Of a stretch of 64,000 nucleotides of DNA, positions 47,001 through 58,322 are shown in pieces. The position numbers were made by a program, and so were the translations under genes. Source of the DNA: Pseudoneurospora amorphoporcata (lineage: Eukaryota; Ascomycota; Sordariomycetes; Sordariales; Sordariaceae); NCBI GenBank assembly GCA_033297205.1, contig MU859140.1, positions 1 to 64,000 of the forward strand, read 5' to 3'. Below the pieces are notes generated by a model that saw only the letters and a list, made by a program, of their open reading frames with translations, searched no databases and was not told the origin of the DNA. Within the stretch, counting starts at the first letter, position 1; the number at the start of each line of letters is the position of its first letter.

Positions 47001-47271
47001 TAGCTTCTTGTGAGGTGTGCAAAGAATATTAAGTACGAGTTCCATTCATCAGCGTCGTTCCCTCTTGCTTGCATTGTCCTTGGTGATTGTTATACACTTT
47101 GGAGGTTTTCTAGAAATGTAATCCCGTTGATATTCCCGCTTTCCCCAAGATTTTCTCCCGAGTGATCGTCCACCTACTTACCATCCGGGATGTTGCCCTG
47201 GATAAATAAGGTGGCATTGCGCACGCGACCAGATTACCCTTCGGGCCAACACCGTCCGTCTTTCGACTATG

Positions 47272-47278
47272 TATAAAA
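47272..47278 (+). promoter_or_regulatory. TATA box upstream of the SGNH hydrolase pseudogene
   Basis: TATAAAA lies 116 bases before the ATG at 47394, a normal distance for a regulated fungal gene. Confidence 0.5.
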
Positions 47279-47393
47279 GAGGCTCAAAATACTTGCAACG
47301 ACTGCACCACCTCCCTTTCTTGGCGCCATCCTCACTCATCGACTGAAACACTCCGAGTCCATCAGCGAGTACGCGCAGCCGATTGATACAACG

Positions 47394-48806
47394 ATGGTTC
47401 ACATCAGGTCACCTGGTCTTGCTACGGCCTTGCTTCTGTTAAGCAACTGGGTCAATGGATTGCCTTCACCAAGTTCCGACACCGAGCACAGCGAGCTGAT
47501 GAGGCTTCGTGGTTCTGTCGGGGCCGCTGCAGACGACTACCACTGGGTAGCCTCTTGGACCTCGATGCCCCAACTCGTCGAGTCGAGTAATATGCCACCA
47601 TCGCCATTTGTAAGAAGACCAATACTTATCTAAAGCCCTGCCATCCAGATGCGTGTTCATGCTGACCATCAATGAACTTGCAGTCAAGCGGCGGGGTCTT
47701 CAAAGATGCCACTCTCCGTCAGACCCTCCACCTCTCCCTCCCTGCCGACCGCATCCGGCTCCAAATCAGTAACACCTTCGGGGGCTCTGACCTTCCCATA
47801 ACTGCCGCCACCATCGCTCTCCCCACCTCAGGCAAAGCAGGTGTCTCCGGCATCGACGCCACCACCCTGAAGCCCATCACCTTCAAAAATGGCAGCGAAG
47901 GGATCACCATCCCCCGAGGCCAGGTAGCCTATACGGACCCCATTGACTTCAGCGTTGCCGGTCAAACCAACATCGCCGTCTCGCTCTACTTCAAGACTGG
48001 CCAAAGCGGCAGCAGTATCACCGGCCATCCGGGTTCCCGCACCACCAGCTGGATAGTCTCGGGCAACAAGGCCTCGGAAGCCACCATCACCGGCGGCAAG
48101 GACACCAAACACTGGTATTTTATATCTGCCGTCGAAGCCTGGAAGCCCGCCAACTCTTCCGCCTTCATCATCCTTGGCGACAGCATCACAGACGGGCGCG
48201 GCAGTACCGACGACACCAACAATCGCTGGCCCGATGTGTTGTTAGCGCGCATGCAAAAGGCCGGAATCAACCACATCAGCGTGAACAACCAAGCAGCAGG
48301 CGGCAACGCCGTACTCAGCGGCAGCCTTGGTCCGACACTTTTAAGCAGTTACAAGCGCGACGCATTGCAGCAACAAGGTGTGAAATACGTCATGATCTTC
48401 GAGGGGGTTAACGACATCGGCGGCGGCGGGACCGACAGCGGGAGTCAGAATGGAAATGGAAACCGCTTGATAGATGCGTAGAAGCAGATTGCGAAGTAGT
48501 GTAAGAGCGCAGGGATCAAGCTTATTGGAGGCACGATTACGCCGTTTGGAGGAATGGGCAGAGTTATAGTAATCCGACCAGGGAGCAGACGAGGAACAAA
48601 GTTATAGAGTGGATACTGAATAGTCGGGTGGAAGGGTGTTGGATGCTGTGGTGGACTTTGGGAAGATCATTGGGGATCCAAACACAAAAAGTCAGTTGGC
48701 GAAGCAGTTCGATGGGGGAGATCATTTGTATCCGAATGTGGCGGGGTATCAGGCTATGGCTGATGGGTTTCCGCTGGGATTTTTTGATAGAGGAAAATGC
48801 GCTTAG
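47394..48806 (+). pseudogene. Secreted SGNH/GDSL-type hydrolase, broken in its last third
   Basis: The family comprises secreted esterases/lipases. Exon 1 (47394-47609) has a signal peptide (ATALLLLSNWVNG) and WVASWTSMPQ; exon 2 begins at 47684 with GGVFKDATLRQTLHLS. The block I Ser is present in FIILGDSITDGRG, block II in NNQAAGGNAV, block III in FEGVNDIG. The frame then meets TAG at 48479 and again at 48497, with family-like sequence continuing (KSAGIKLIGGTITPFGG). Two shifts of frame follow (about 48550 and 48625-48640) before the block V Asp/His segment FDGGDHLYPNVAGYQAMAD. All four catalytic blocks survive as DNA, so the decay is recent. No GT-AG intron removes the stops. Confidence 0.85.
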
Positions 48807-49896
48807 TGGGGCATGGGGGTGAAGGGGGTGAGAAGGGGTTGAGGTGGAAGGTGCGTTGCCTGGACGATGAGAAGGGAAAGTACGAGTTGATAAAGTCTCA
48901 GCAGTGTGGAAAAGGAAGGCTCAGCTGAGGGAGGGATGGAGCAAGCTCAGGCTGCTCTCGCTAAGATTTTCAAGTTCCAATCAACTCTCCCTCAGAAGAG
49001 CAGGCCAAAGAGCACAAAGCTGGGACGGAAAGATATGAGTTCCAAGTAAGTATTGTCATGTTACTGCTGAGCGACGAGTGAATGTGATGCTACGTCCTCA
49101 CCTCCATTCACACATATTTCCCCTCACGATACCACCGTCAGGTGCTGCCCACTTCGGCTATCCCAACCTGGATTGGGAATGGCATACATCTTCAGCAGGA
49201 TTTCCGGAGATGGGGATCTGGGGATAGCCGCACCCCAAGACCAATAGCTCGGAAGCTTGCCCACTTCAAGCAGGATTTGGTCTTCGATGTTGTTCCCGAC
49301 TGGATGCTTCCTGAGCGCCCCTGCGTGTGAGATGATCCCGTGGAATGTTTCCGTTTGGACGACGACGAAGACGACATGGGACCAAGGTTGATATGTATGA
49401 GTTGTGGTTTGAGACTTGTTCCCACAGCAACCACCACCATAAATGTCTACCATCCCATCAACAAGACCCACAGCCCAGTTGGACGATGAACAGTATTGGT
49501 GAGGGGATATTAATACGTGAATAGGGTATCTGTTCCTCGAGGTTTGCCTGGCCGCCCACACACGCCATGTGTACCAGTGGCACCAGACGACGAACAGAGA
49601 ATTCGAACCTTGAACCTCACCGCTGTTCACTCGACAATTCACTGTCGCAAAACGAACCTGGATGGTTCGTGCTTCAGGCGACAATGGAGATTGCACCAGT
49701 ATAAGATATCCAAATTCTTCCCTTCCACCCGAATTCAAACCCAGACTCGAACACAACTTCTACACATTCTCCGTCGTGAAACCAACCACGACATCTCTCC
49801 AATCATACCTTGCGCAACATACCTTGAAACCTCAATTCAATATCGCGGCAACTTACACCAGATCACTCCGCTCTCGACTATTTGCTCTCAAGCATC
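48807..49896. other. Intergenic, promoter side of the P450 gene
   Basis: Frames here overlap on both strands and have no family features. Confidence 0.5.
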
Positions 49897-52087
49897 ATGA
49901 ATTTCTTGAGAGGCAATTTCGGAACCGACACATCGTCGAATATGGCCACGAGCAACAGCAGCGCAGCGAGCGCGTCCAGCGCAAGTACCATTGACTTTCA
50001 GTCCATCGCAAAATCTGTCGACACGGCAGCGGGAATTGCGATCGGTGTCTTCATTGCCTACTCCGCCTACAAGAACCTCTCCGAAGCCTACCGTAGAGGT
50101 GATCCGTGGAGAAAGTTCCCTCTCCCGCCGAGTCCGCCGGGCGACTTTCTCCTTGGCCATTATCGCCATGTTCCGGAGGACGAGTCCTTTCGCAAGTACT
50201 CGGAATGGTCGAAGAAATACAGTAAGTTGAAGCAATCCAAATACCCTCGATTGATCAATCGACTGACATTCTTGGCTCGAAACAGACTCCGATGTGTTGT
50301 ATTTTGAGGCACTCGGCACCAAATGGGTTGTACTCAACTCCTACGAAGCCGCCCATGAGCTGCTTGATGTTCGTGGAAGGAAGTATTCCGACCGTCCTCG
50401 CTTCGTCATGTTTGAGGAGTAAGTTCCCAACCCTTCGACATGGCCTCGTATCCGGCATTGCTAACAACTATCTCTAGAATGGGCTGGGCACCCACCCTCA
50501 CTTGGCTTCGTTTGGGACCCCAATGGGGTCTCCATCGCAAAGTTCTGGCGCCTCCTCTCACCAAGACCAGCGTTGTCTATTTCCAGCCCCTGCAAAAGAA
50601 GCAAGCAATGATCATGTGCAAGAATCTGATCGAGAACCCCGAAGACTGGATGTCCGCAGTCACTCATTTCGCCGTGTCCATCATGATGAAGATCGCTTAT
50701 GGCATCGATGTCGACACTCCCACGGATAAGTGGGTCAAGTTAGCCGCTGAGGCTTCCGAGGCTGTGGGCAAGGCAGGAGCTCCAGCCAGCTCGATCATGG
50801 ATCGCATTCCGTGGAGTAAGTTTTTCCCAAGTCACACATCTGACCAAAAAGGTATAAAGTGCTAACTTGACTCCTCTAGCCCGCCACCTCCCGGACTGGT
50901 TGCCGTTCATGGAGCGTCTCAAGTATGCTCACCAGAACAAGAAGGCCATCCAGGATATCACTGAACGTCCTTTCACCAAATCGATGTATGATTATGTAAG
51001 TTAGCCTTTCGATATAGTCAAAATCCGGTTGCTAACTAGAAGTACAGTACGAACGATACTGTGACCCCATTCGCGAGATACAGGAATGCTTTGTGCACAA
51101 GATGACCTATCAGCGGGAGAAGGACGCTCGTACAAACCGGCAGAATGACTACCATGAGGAGAATATCAAGGGAGGTGCCGCAACCATGCTCATCGCCGGC
51201 AATGACACCACTGCCTCGACTGTTAACCTGATCATTCTCTACTTGGTGAAGCACCCTCGCGTTCAACGCCGCGCTCAGGCGGAGGTCGACTACATTCTAC
51301 TCACGACCGGTATCCCCCCCGAGCCCGTGAAGGATTACCGGCCCACCACTCCAGCACCCTGGGCTGCGTCCTCCAGCAACCGCGCCGGTACCATCCGCCT
51401 GCCCAGCTGGGCCGACATCCCCAAGTTCAAATACGTCAACCTCGTCCTCCAGGAGGTCTACCGTATCAACCCCCTTTCACCACTCGGCATCCCCCACGCC
51501 AGCGTCAAAGATTCCAACGACATCGACCCCGATGGCGACGACACCTACAACGGAATGCGCATCCCTTGCGGAACCATTGTCTACCCCAACGTCTGGGCCA
51601 TGAACAGAGACGAGAAGCGTTATCGCGAGCCGGAGCGCTTCTTCCCCGAGCGCTACCTGGCCAAGGAGGAGGGTGGCTGGGGTGAACCTTTCCCTGTTGG
51701 CAACTTTGGTTTTGGACGCCGCATTTGCGTGGGCCAGCACCTGGCTGAGAACAGTCTCTTGATTGCCATGGCGATGATGTTGGCTACGATCGAATTCGAT
51801 CTTCCCGTTGGACCCGATGGTAACCCGAAGGATTTTGAGCCGGAGTTTTCGCATAAGGGCCAATCGTAAGCTACCTTCTTTTTTTACTTTTCCCCCATCA
51901 CATAAAACATCGGAAGACACGAATACTAACTTCGGCTTCTAACAGGATTGTTCTCCCCTTCGAAGTCTCCATCAAGGCTCGCTCTCCCGTGGTGAATGAG
52001 TTGCTCGACCGCCACATTCTGGTTGCCAAGATGGCTGAGAAGGCAGCGGATGGTGGCAAGGAGGCTCCTCCTACTCCTGGAATTTGA
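49897..52087 (+). CDS. Cytochrome P450, OrdA-like, 623 aa, 6 exons
   Basis: A membrane-bound monooxygenase. Exons are 49897-50221, 50286-50418, 50478-50815, 50880-50995, 51048-51865 and 51946-52087, totalling 624 codons with stop. The N-terminal anchor is TAAGIAIGVFIAYSAYK, followed by the PLPPSPPGDFLLGHYRH hinge. Core motifs are the I-helix AGNDTTAS (about 353), the K-helix ExxR in LQEVYRINP, the PERF region (EPERFFPERYL) and the heme loop FGFGRRICVG with Cys531. The residue pattern WLRLGPQWGLHRKVLAPPL resembles fungal O-methylsterigmatocystin-oxidoreductase-like P450s. At 623 aa it is about 100 longer than usual, owing to a long Ser-rich amino end, an insert near 395-425 and a C-terminal extension. 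No biosynthetic partners lie nearby; substrate unknown. Confidence 0.92.
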
Positions 52088-53264
52088 GATTTTGCTAAAA
52101 ACAACCATAATTAGTGAGCGCAACGAACGTGGAAGCATTCGTGTGGAGGAATTACAGTTCATCCAGGTATTGACAGATGGAAATCAAGACATGAATGGCG
52201 TTCAACAGGATGGCTTAAGCTCTCAAATCAATGAGACGGTCACAGGTATGGACCAGGAAAGCGAAAAGGGTTACTAGGGAGTTGGAAGGCTGTGGCGCTC
52301 ACTTGAGCATAAGTAGGGTAGGAATTTTCGCGGAAATGGGAAACGAATATCTGGTGTTGGCCATATCTCGGAGTTTGACTAGAGTAGAAAGTCAACTACC
52401 TAGTCAACTACATACTAGCCCAGATAGACTCCATTGACACCCAGATTTACTCAAAGTTTACTCATGCTCAGATGACCAACATTTGTTTGCAAAGTTCAGC
52501 ATGTGTGATTCTCTGTCCCTTGAGGTCCGGGAATTTAGCCATCATAATGATGAGAACTCGACAGAAAACCTCAGTGGTCGTTATCGTGACATCTTGAACT
52601 CCAGCCAGTGTTTGAATTTGAAGGGCTGCCAATGAATGTTTGTTATTTCTTTGGTAAAAAAAGTTACAATGCATTGTACCGAGACTGTTCGAAATATCTA
52701 TCTGCAGAGACTCTCTCGTGTTGACGGGAACGTGATGACTTGAACGCGAGTTTGATAAGTAAAGTAGCCTACGAGTAACTGATGTGTATTATGCTTGACC
52801 GATTTGGTATACCGGTCACAGTCATTCAAAAGACAACGGATCTGTAATGACCTTTCACATTGTCATGTAATCGGGTGTTCATTTCTTTTCTTTCTTTTTT
52901 TTGAAGGATTTTGAACCATAGTATTGTTCTTGTTCCGAGAATCATAGGCATTTGGTGACGGCAGTCAGTCTTTGAAGTCTGTCATTATTGACGTGCTACC
53001 TAACCACCATCTGTCTCAATCGATGAGTGATGTCGCCTTCTACTATCTGAACGGTAGCAACATCCTACGGTATCTGAACGGTGTCAACGTCCCGTTCTAA
53101 GCATCCTTCTATCTATCTTCATCTGAGTGTCATTAACAGCTAGGTAGGTCATTAGCTGAATATGTGAATCCCGGAGGCCGGCTAGCATAGTGTCAGCTAG
53201 CATAGTCAGGGGACTCCATGAATTATCCTCCTTGTTTCTGAACCTTCTGTCGGAAATCGTATGA
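52088..53264. other. Intergenic, no gene seen
   Basis: Tail-to-tail space between the P450 gene and the reverse-strand F-box gene; only short frames are present. Confidence 0.5.
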
Positions 53265-55705
53265 TTAAAGATCCTCCTCCACAACCGCAGCATCTCTGAT
53301 AGCCAGGATCCACTCCCTGGAGGGTCCAAAGCAGTCGAAATGGACGCCAGACCGTGCAAACGCTGCAGTGACACCCGTGAAATGTTCCCTTGGGATTTTT
53401 CTGAATGTGTTCCAGAGAGCGAGAAGCTGCGGGTCTGGCTCCTTACTGGTCCCGCTGGCCTCGTTGGCATTGCTGGCATTGCCGACATCGCTAGATTCAC
53501 CGGGCTCGCTGTTCCCATCATTCTCGTCCTCACCAATCTCCTATTCGGCAGAGCTATCATCATCCTCCTCAACTTCGTCGTCCTCTACGTCCTCACCAAT
53601 CTCCTCTTCGGCAGAGCTATCATCATCCTCATCCTCTTCGTCGTCCTCTACGTCCTCACCAATCTCCTCTTCGGCAGAGCTGTCATCATCCTCATCCTCT
53701 TCGTCACTTTCATCCTCGTTGTCGCTCTTATCCTCAGACCCCGAAACAACGTCTCGGATATAACGCAAGCTCATCTCCCGGTCCTTAATGCTGAATTTCT
53801 CGGCGAGCAGCTGGAGGTTTGCCAACGGAAGGGGATCCAGCACAGGAAGGAGCCAGCATTGATTTCAGCAGTGGCCTCCTCCATCGAGTCCTTTACTGGT
53901 GGCTTTACTAGCCTGTGAGGCCAATCGCCGCCATACCGTTGATGCTTCTTCGCAGGGACAAGCTTGAGCGGCTTATGCGGCGCAATTTGAAAAGTGACGG
54001 AACGAAGGTTGGCGAAGCTCTGAAGGCCTTGTTGTCCACCCCCTCTCTGCAACTGATGTGCGATCTTGCCAGCATCGCATTGAGCAGCAAGATCTAACAA
54101 CATGCTCCTGACCTCGGTGCGATATCTTGAGTACAGCCAAATTTTCTTCGGCGCTTCGATACTAATTGTACCATCCTGGACATCATAAACTGAATGATCG
54201 TGTAGAACGTGGAAAAAGTGCGTTTCGCCGTTTTCGCCATCGTCCTCCCCTTGATGCTCGATTTTAAATTTGATAGGGTCGTGTTGAACATCCTCATTAT
54301 GATACGCGTACCGGGTGAGCCACAGCTCACGCTCAGCAACATCCATTTCCCATTCGTCGATGATATTCAACTCCACAAGATTGGGCGGAAGGCGGGTGAC
54401 CAGGAGATTGGCTGAAAATCCACGAGTGTCTCCAAAAAGGAGATGCATCTGAATAGTCAACTTTTCCAGGCGGTCCAAGGTTGGGAGGCAGGTAAGACGC
54501 TTGCCTGACCCAATAAAGTTTCTGAAACAGTTGGTGTAGCAGAGCACAAGACAGAGTTCCCGAAGTTCGCTGCCCTTCAAAAGCAATACCTCGGAAAGCG
54601 TTGGTAGTTTGTTGGTTGGAAGATCCAGAATCCCAGGCTGATACCACGGGTTTGACGGGCGCTGCTTGAATACGAAAGAGACGATGTTTTGGGGCATCTT
54701 GAGCAACATAGAGCCGAGTGTTCGCGGTTGCAACTCTGTGTCTAACAGATGCAGGTGGCGGATACCCTTGACATTTTCGCAAGAAGGGTTAAAGGTCGTA
54801 TCTGGACCAATTGCCATCAGTGTCTCCAGGGAGCGGAAACATTGGAGCGGAAACTGGCCGTCAGGTCGACGTCCATCCTTGAGTTTTCCTGGGGCTTCTG
54901 ACTTTGAAGCCAGAATAAGGCTCACCAGAGACGAACAGAAATTCGGCGAGGAAGATGCATTTCGTTGACGAAGCACTTGGAACATCGCAAAGCTGTTCTG
55001 GCTAGATCCCCAATTAGGCGGAAACTGTAATAGCAACCGTTGTACTCCAGTTGTCTCGCGGAGGATGCAGTAGAGGAGTCCCTGTACGAGTTGATGCATT
55101 GGAGGGCGTGCATTTGTCGTTCTCTTCCCAGACCATTTGCACAAGTCCCGCTTTAAGCCGTTAACGAGTTCTGTGGTACGCAATTTTCTCTCTCTGACTT
55201 GGGCCTGAAGCGTGTCATTCTCAGAATGACAGATGTTACTGGCGACTTGGATTTTCCAATCGAATTCATGCGGTCGGGTCTTGCGTGCAGCTTCACCGAA
55301 AAGCCACTGTCCCAAATCCGCCCAAAGACCGGGACTGACGCAGTTGAAGAGGTCCCGTTCGTGGTATTCGTTGTTGAATGCAATGAGAAGCGCCAAATCT
55401 CGAACAAGGTTGCCTGCCTCAGGGTCTTCTAGAAGCGTCCGCGTAAAGAAGGGTAGTGCCGCGGCGTCATGGAGGATGACAGCGTGGTAAAGCATCGGGG
55501 AGGCCACAGCCCGACAACGGGAGCAGACGATGCAAAGAGCGCGCAAAGCCCGGCAATCTTGAAGGTGGCGAGCTAGTTCGCTGTCCTCGTTCCCATGCTT
55601 GCGTACGGGGCTGTAATCCGGGAAGGCATCGCTCTCTCTAGGCAAGGTGAGAGCGAAGTGACTGACAATTTGATTGAGCGTCTCAAATGGCAGTTTCTGC
55701 AGCAT
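53265..55705 (-). pseudogene. F-box-type protein gene with a 1-bp frameshift and a nonsense codon
   Basis: Starting at ATG 55705 the protein opens MLQKLPFETLNQIVSHF, an F-box-like helix, then a leucine-rich region typical of fungal F-box proteins that select targets for ubiquitination. The open frame ends at 53771, but about 75 bases before that the better sequence moves to another frame (from EATAEINAG into LLPVLDPLPLANLQLLAEKFSIKDRE), consistent with one lost base near 53855-53870. That frame runs through an acidic repeat to a TAG at 53541-53543. Past it, coding-like sequence continues in frame (DPQLLALWNTFRKIPREHF) to TAA at 53265-53267. Adding one base, the whole is 814 codons including the inner stop. 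The repeat neighbours of the TAG read GAG, so it is a single G-to-T change. Confidence 0.75.
53531..53719 (-). repeat. Coding minisatellite, three 63-bp units (21 residues each)
   Basis: Units begin at 53531, 53594 and 53657 at an exact 63-base period. In the F-box gene each encodes an acidic block with DDDSSAEEEIGEDVEDD. The unit at 53531 carries the TAG (53541-53543) and further changes; the third diverges at its end. Confidence 0.92.
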
Positions 55706-57509
55706 TTTGTGGTTGCTCAAAGTGTCTGGCGAATATTCGTACGTCAAGTTAGCTGGGAGTTATTGCTTGAGAGGTTGAGAACCGGTGGGCTCCAAGGCTT
55801 GAGGAGATGAGGGAAGAATGAAAGAGGAGAAGGAGGGACGAGAGTCTCCTGTCCAGAGAAATAGTTTATATTGAAGGCAGTCAGTCCATCCAGTATCTTG
55901 GCCGTTCGTAACGCGCCAACTCTTGGGCGCGAATGGCAGGGGGCCAAAACACCATTTCTTCCATCCCAACTTGAGGACCTGCCTCCCGAATCTCAGGAAG
56001 AGACCATCACTATGAGACATCACACGAAGCTCCATGAGGAGTAGGATTGACTGGATTATAGGCAGCGACATGCGGGTTGCTGGTTTGGAGTCATCATGAT
56101 GCGGCTTATCAGTGTGTTGTGGATTTGGCATCCATCACGGAGAAGATGCCGCAGATGCGGGATCTTTATGAGACCGTATCATATGGCACAGTTCCTTGGT
56201 GGCTGTGAGGTCATTATCCTGAGGCGAAGTAAGGTGAGTTGACAATGTTTGAGTGTCCTTGGGATGAAAGTTGGGAGAGGTTGAACGTTTGAAGTCATTC
56301 AGCATCCAGTGCGGGTTCGAATCTCGCAGATTTGCCTGCCGCGAACACTGAACGCACGGACATCTTTAGCAATGGGACCAATCAAATGCCTGTAACATTA
56401 GCGCAATTGGGAAAGTACAAAAAAAGGTTAGGGCAGGTGCAAGTGGCTTGGCTTGCAAGGGGACGCCCCTGCCGATGCAAAACAGCCCCGGGAGATGATC
56501 CGTGCATTTGTGCGTCCATTTCCCCTGGTTCGCGTGATGTTGCATTGCGGCCTGCTTTCGTTTGACCTTGGCCGTCGGGGCGCAACTTTCACCATTTCTC
56601 CCACATGTGCAGCGCAGCAATGTGACGAGCAGTGGTGAGGGACTTGAGATGTCCCGCTGATTGCGCAGTGGAGCCATTCCAGGGCGGCCCCTGCCAAAGT
56701 GTTGGCCGAGCCTGGGGTGTATCCCGTCCACTCCACGCGGTGACCCGTCCCGAATTGGGCTGTTCTAGCTGCTCCAACTGCCCTTTGCTCGCTCTTGTCC
56801 TCCCCATGGAAATTATCGCCATGTCAAGAGACCCATACGACGTTGAATTAATGTAATTGCACCTTTGCCTTTCTTTGCAAGACCCGGCAAAAAATCCGCC
56901 GAGGGATCCCCCCCTCCTCCAGTCCTTCCTTCCCCCTTCCAATTCCCAGACTTCCAGTTTCTTGGGCCTGCCTCACCTTCCCGTCCTTTCCACTTTTCCA
57001 CTTTCCTCTTCTCTCTTTCTCACCAGTGGCCCGAGTCTCGAGCTGCTGCAACCATTGTTACTCAAAGCACTGAATGCCGCATCACCGCATCTGTTTACCT
57101 TGATGCTTCACAGACACCGGCCATTCTGAACACACACAGTCGACGACAAACAACACATCCCGACCAGCCATGCCGTCATGAGCACACCACATTGTAGCTT
57201 GCAGTCCGCTACCGACCTTCCTTAATATCACCGGGATCAACCAAACAAACGCAACAAAAAGAACACAAATACAAAGAAATAATCCAACACTCACTCTGGC
57301 TATCGCAGCTCTGTCTCTCCTTGTCTCTCTCCAATTTCGTCTTTCTTGGTCCGCCGTCGTCTCGTCGCCGTTTTATTCCCTTGTCGTTCGTTCCTATCTA
57401 CAGCCACTACAACAAAATCAACCACTCCGAACCCTCGATACTTCCTCAAAAAGAAACTCGCATCTCGCCCCCCAATTGGATTCAGCCACATTCCTAACAA
57501 CCGCCCAAG
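55706..57509. other. Divergent intergenic region, no gene seen
   Basis: Promoters of the F-box gene and the disordered-protein gene lie here. A short tRNA-like T-arm (GCGGGTTCGAATCTCGC, 56312-56328) has box B character but no matching acceptor or anticodon arm. The stretch 56870-57040 is C/T-rich. Confidence 0.45.
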
Positions 57510-58322
57510 ATGCCGACCCACGCCCGTCGCCAGTCGCATTCCTCGATAGACCGAGTCTTCGACCTGTTGGCCGATCTCGAAGAGACCCAGATCTCTCTTC
57601 TCCTGGACGACTTCAACCACACCACCCCAAGCAATGTGCCCGTCTCCAAGGCCATTGATCTCTTCGAAACCGATCCCAAGCGGAAGGCGAAGCGCAGCTC
57701 CACCATTAGGTCCTCCTCCCCGGTGAGGAACCTTCAGACCGAGCTCGAGCGAAGGCACAGCAGGAGAGTTGCGGCCAAGATTGCTCCTCAGCACCTCACC
57801 ACCCAACGGCCCCAGGCCAAGCCAACGACGCCATACATCACCACTCCCAATGACCCCTCAAGGAGCCTGTCCTTCTCGTCGTCTGCTTCCGAGTACTCCG
57901 ACCGCCCCGTCACGCCAACCGATGTATCCTCGACGCCGTCTTTCCGTGCCCGCTCTTACAAGCGCATCAGCCGGCCGACGCTCCTCTCCCCAACCGCCAC
58001 GGCCGAGCTTCACGAGTTGTTGATGGCCTATCTATACGAAACCCCGAGCTCATCGAACCTGACTTCGGCGACTACTTCGAGCGCCCCGTCGCCCACAACC
58101 CACGGCCCAGCTTCGCGCTTCTCTCCTTTCTCATCATCTTCTTTCATGTCGTCAGCAAACCAAACGAGAGCGATGGAGCCAGAACCATTTTTCGATTTGT
58201 TTGAACCCTCGCCTGCCCGGGCGCCCGTTTCGGCATTTGGTTCTTTTGGTGGAAGGACAAGAGCGGAGCCAGCGGCAGCAGTCAACATAAGTGGCATATT
58301 TGAAGTTTTGGCTTCCCATTAA
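57510..58322 (+). CDS. Unrecognised Ser/Pro-rich disordered protein, 270 aa, single exon
   Basis: The only likely folded part is the amino end (SSIDRVFDLLADLEETQISLLLDDFN), a predicted amphipathic helix pair of about residues 10-45. The rest is low-complexity: KRKAKRSSTIRSSS basic patch, many SP/TP dipeptides suited to phosphorylation, and a short helical C-terminus. A second hydrophobic motif (ATAELHELLMAYLYE) lies at about 170-184. The C/T-rich leader just before the ATG and the uninterrupted frame support a real gene. No function is assigned. Confidence 0.72.
   Translation: MPTHARRQSHSSIDRVFDLLADLEETQISLLLDDFNHTTPSNVPVSKAIDLFETDPKRKAKRSSTIRSSSPVRNLQTELERRHSRRVAAKIAPQHLTTQRPQAKPTTPYITTPNDPSRSLSFSSSASEYSDRPVTPTDVSSTPSFRARSYKRISRPTLLSPTATAELHELLMAYLYETPSSSNLTSATTSSAPSPTTHGPASRFSPFSSSSFMSSANQTRAMEPEPFFDLFEPSPARAPVSAFGSFGGRTRAEPAAAVNISGIFEVLASH

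Noticed and set aside
14848..52087. Secondary-metabolite cluster (LaeA-like methyltransferase, PLP enzyme, transporter, P450)
   Set aside because: The genes are spread over 37 kb between housekeeping genes, with no PKS, NRPS, terpene or RiPP core and no cluster regulator.
53771..53860. Natural end of the F-box protein at 53771
   Set aside because: The last residues are low-quality Ser/Arg sequence, while another frame continues with a clear coding pattern for 500 bases.
56312..56328. T-arm-like hairpin with box B
   Set aside because: No matching acceptor stem, box A or anticodon arm at the right spacing.
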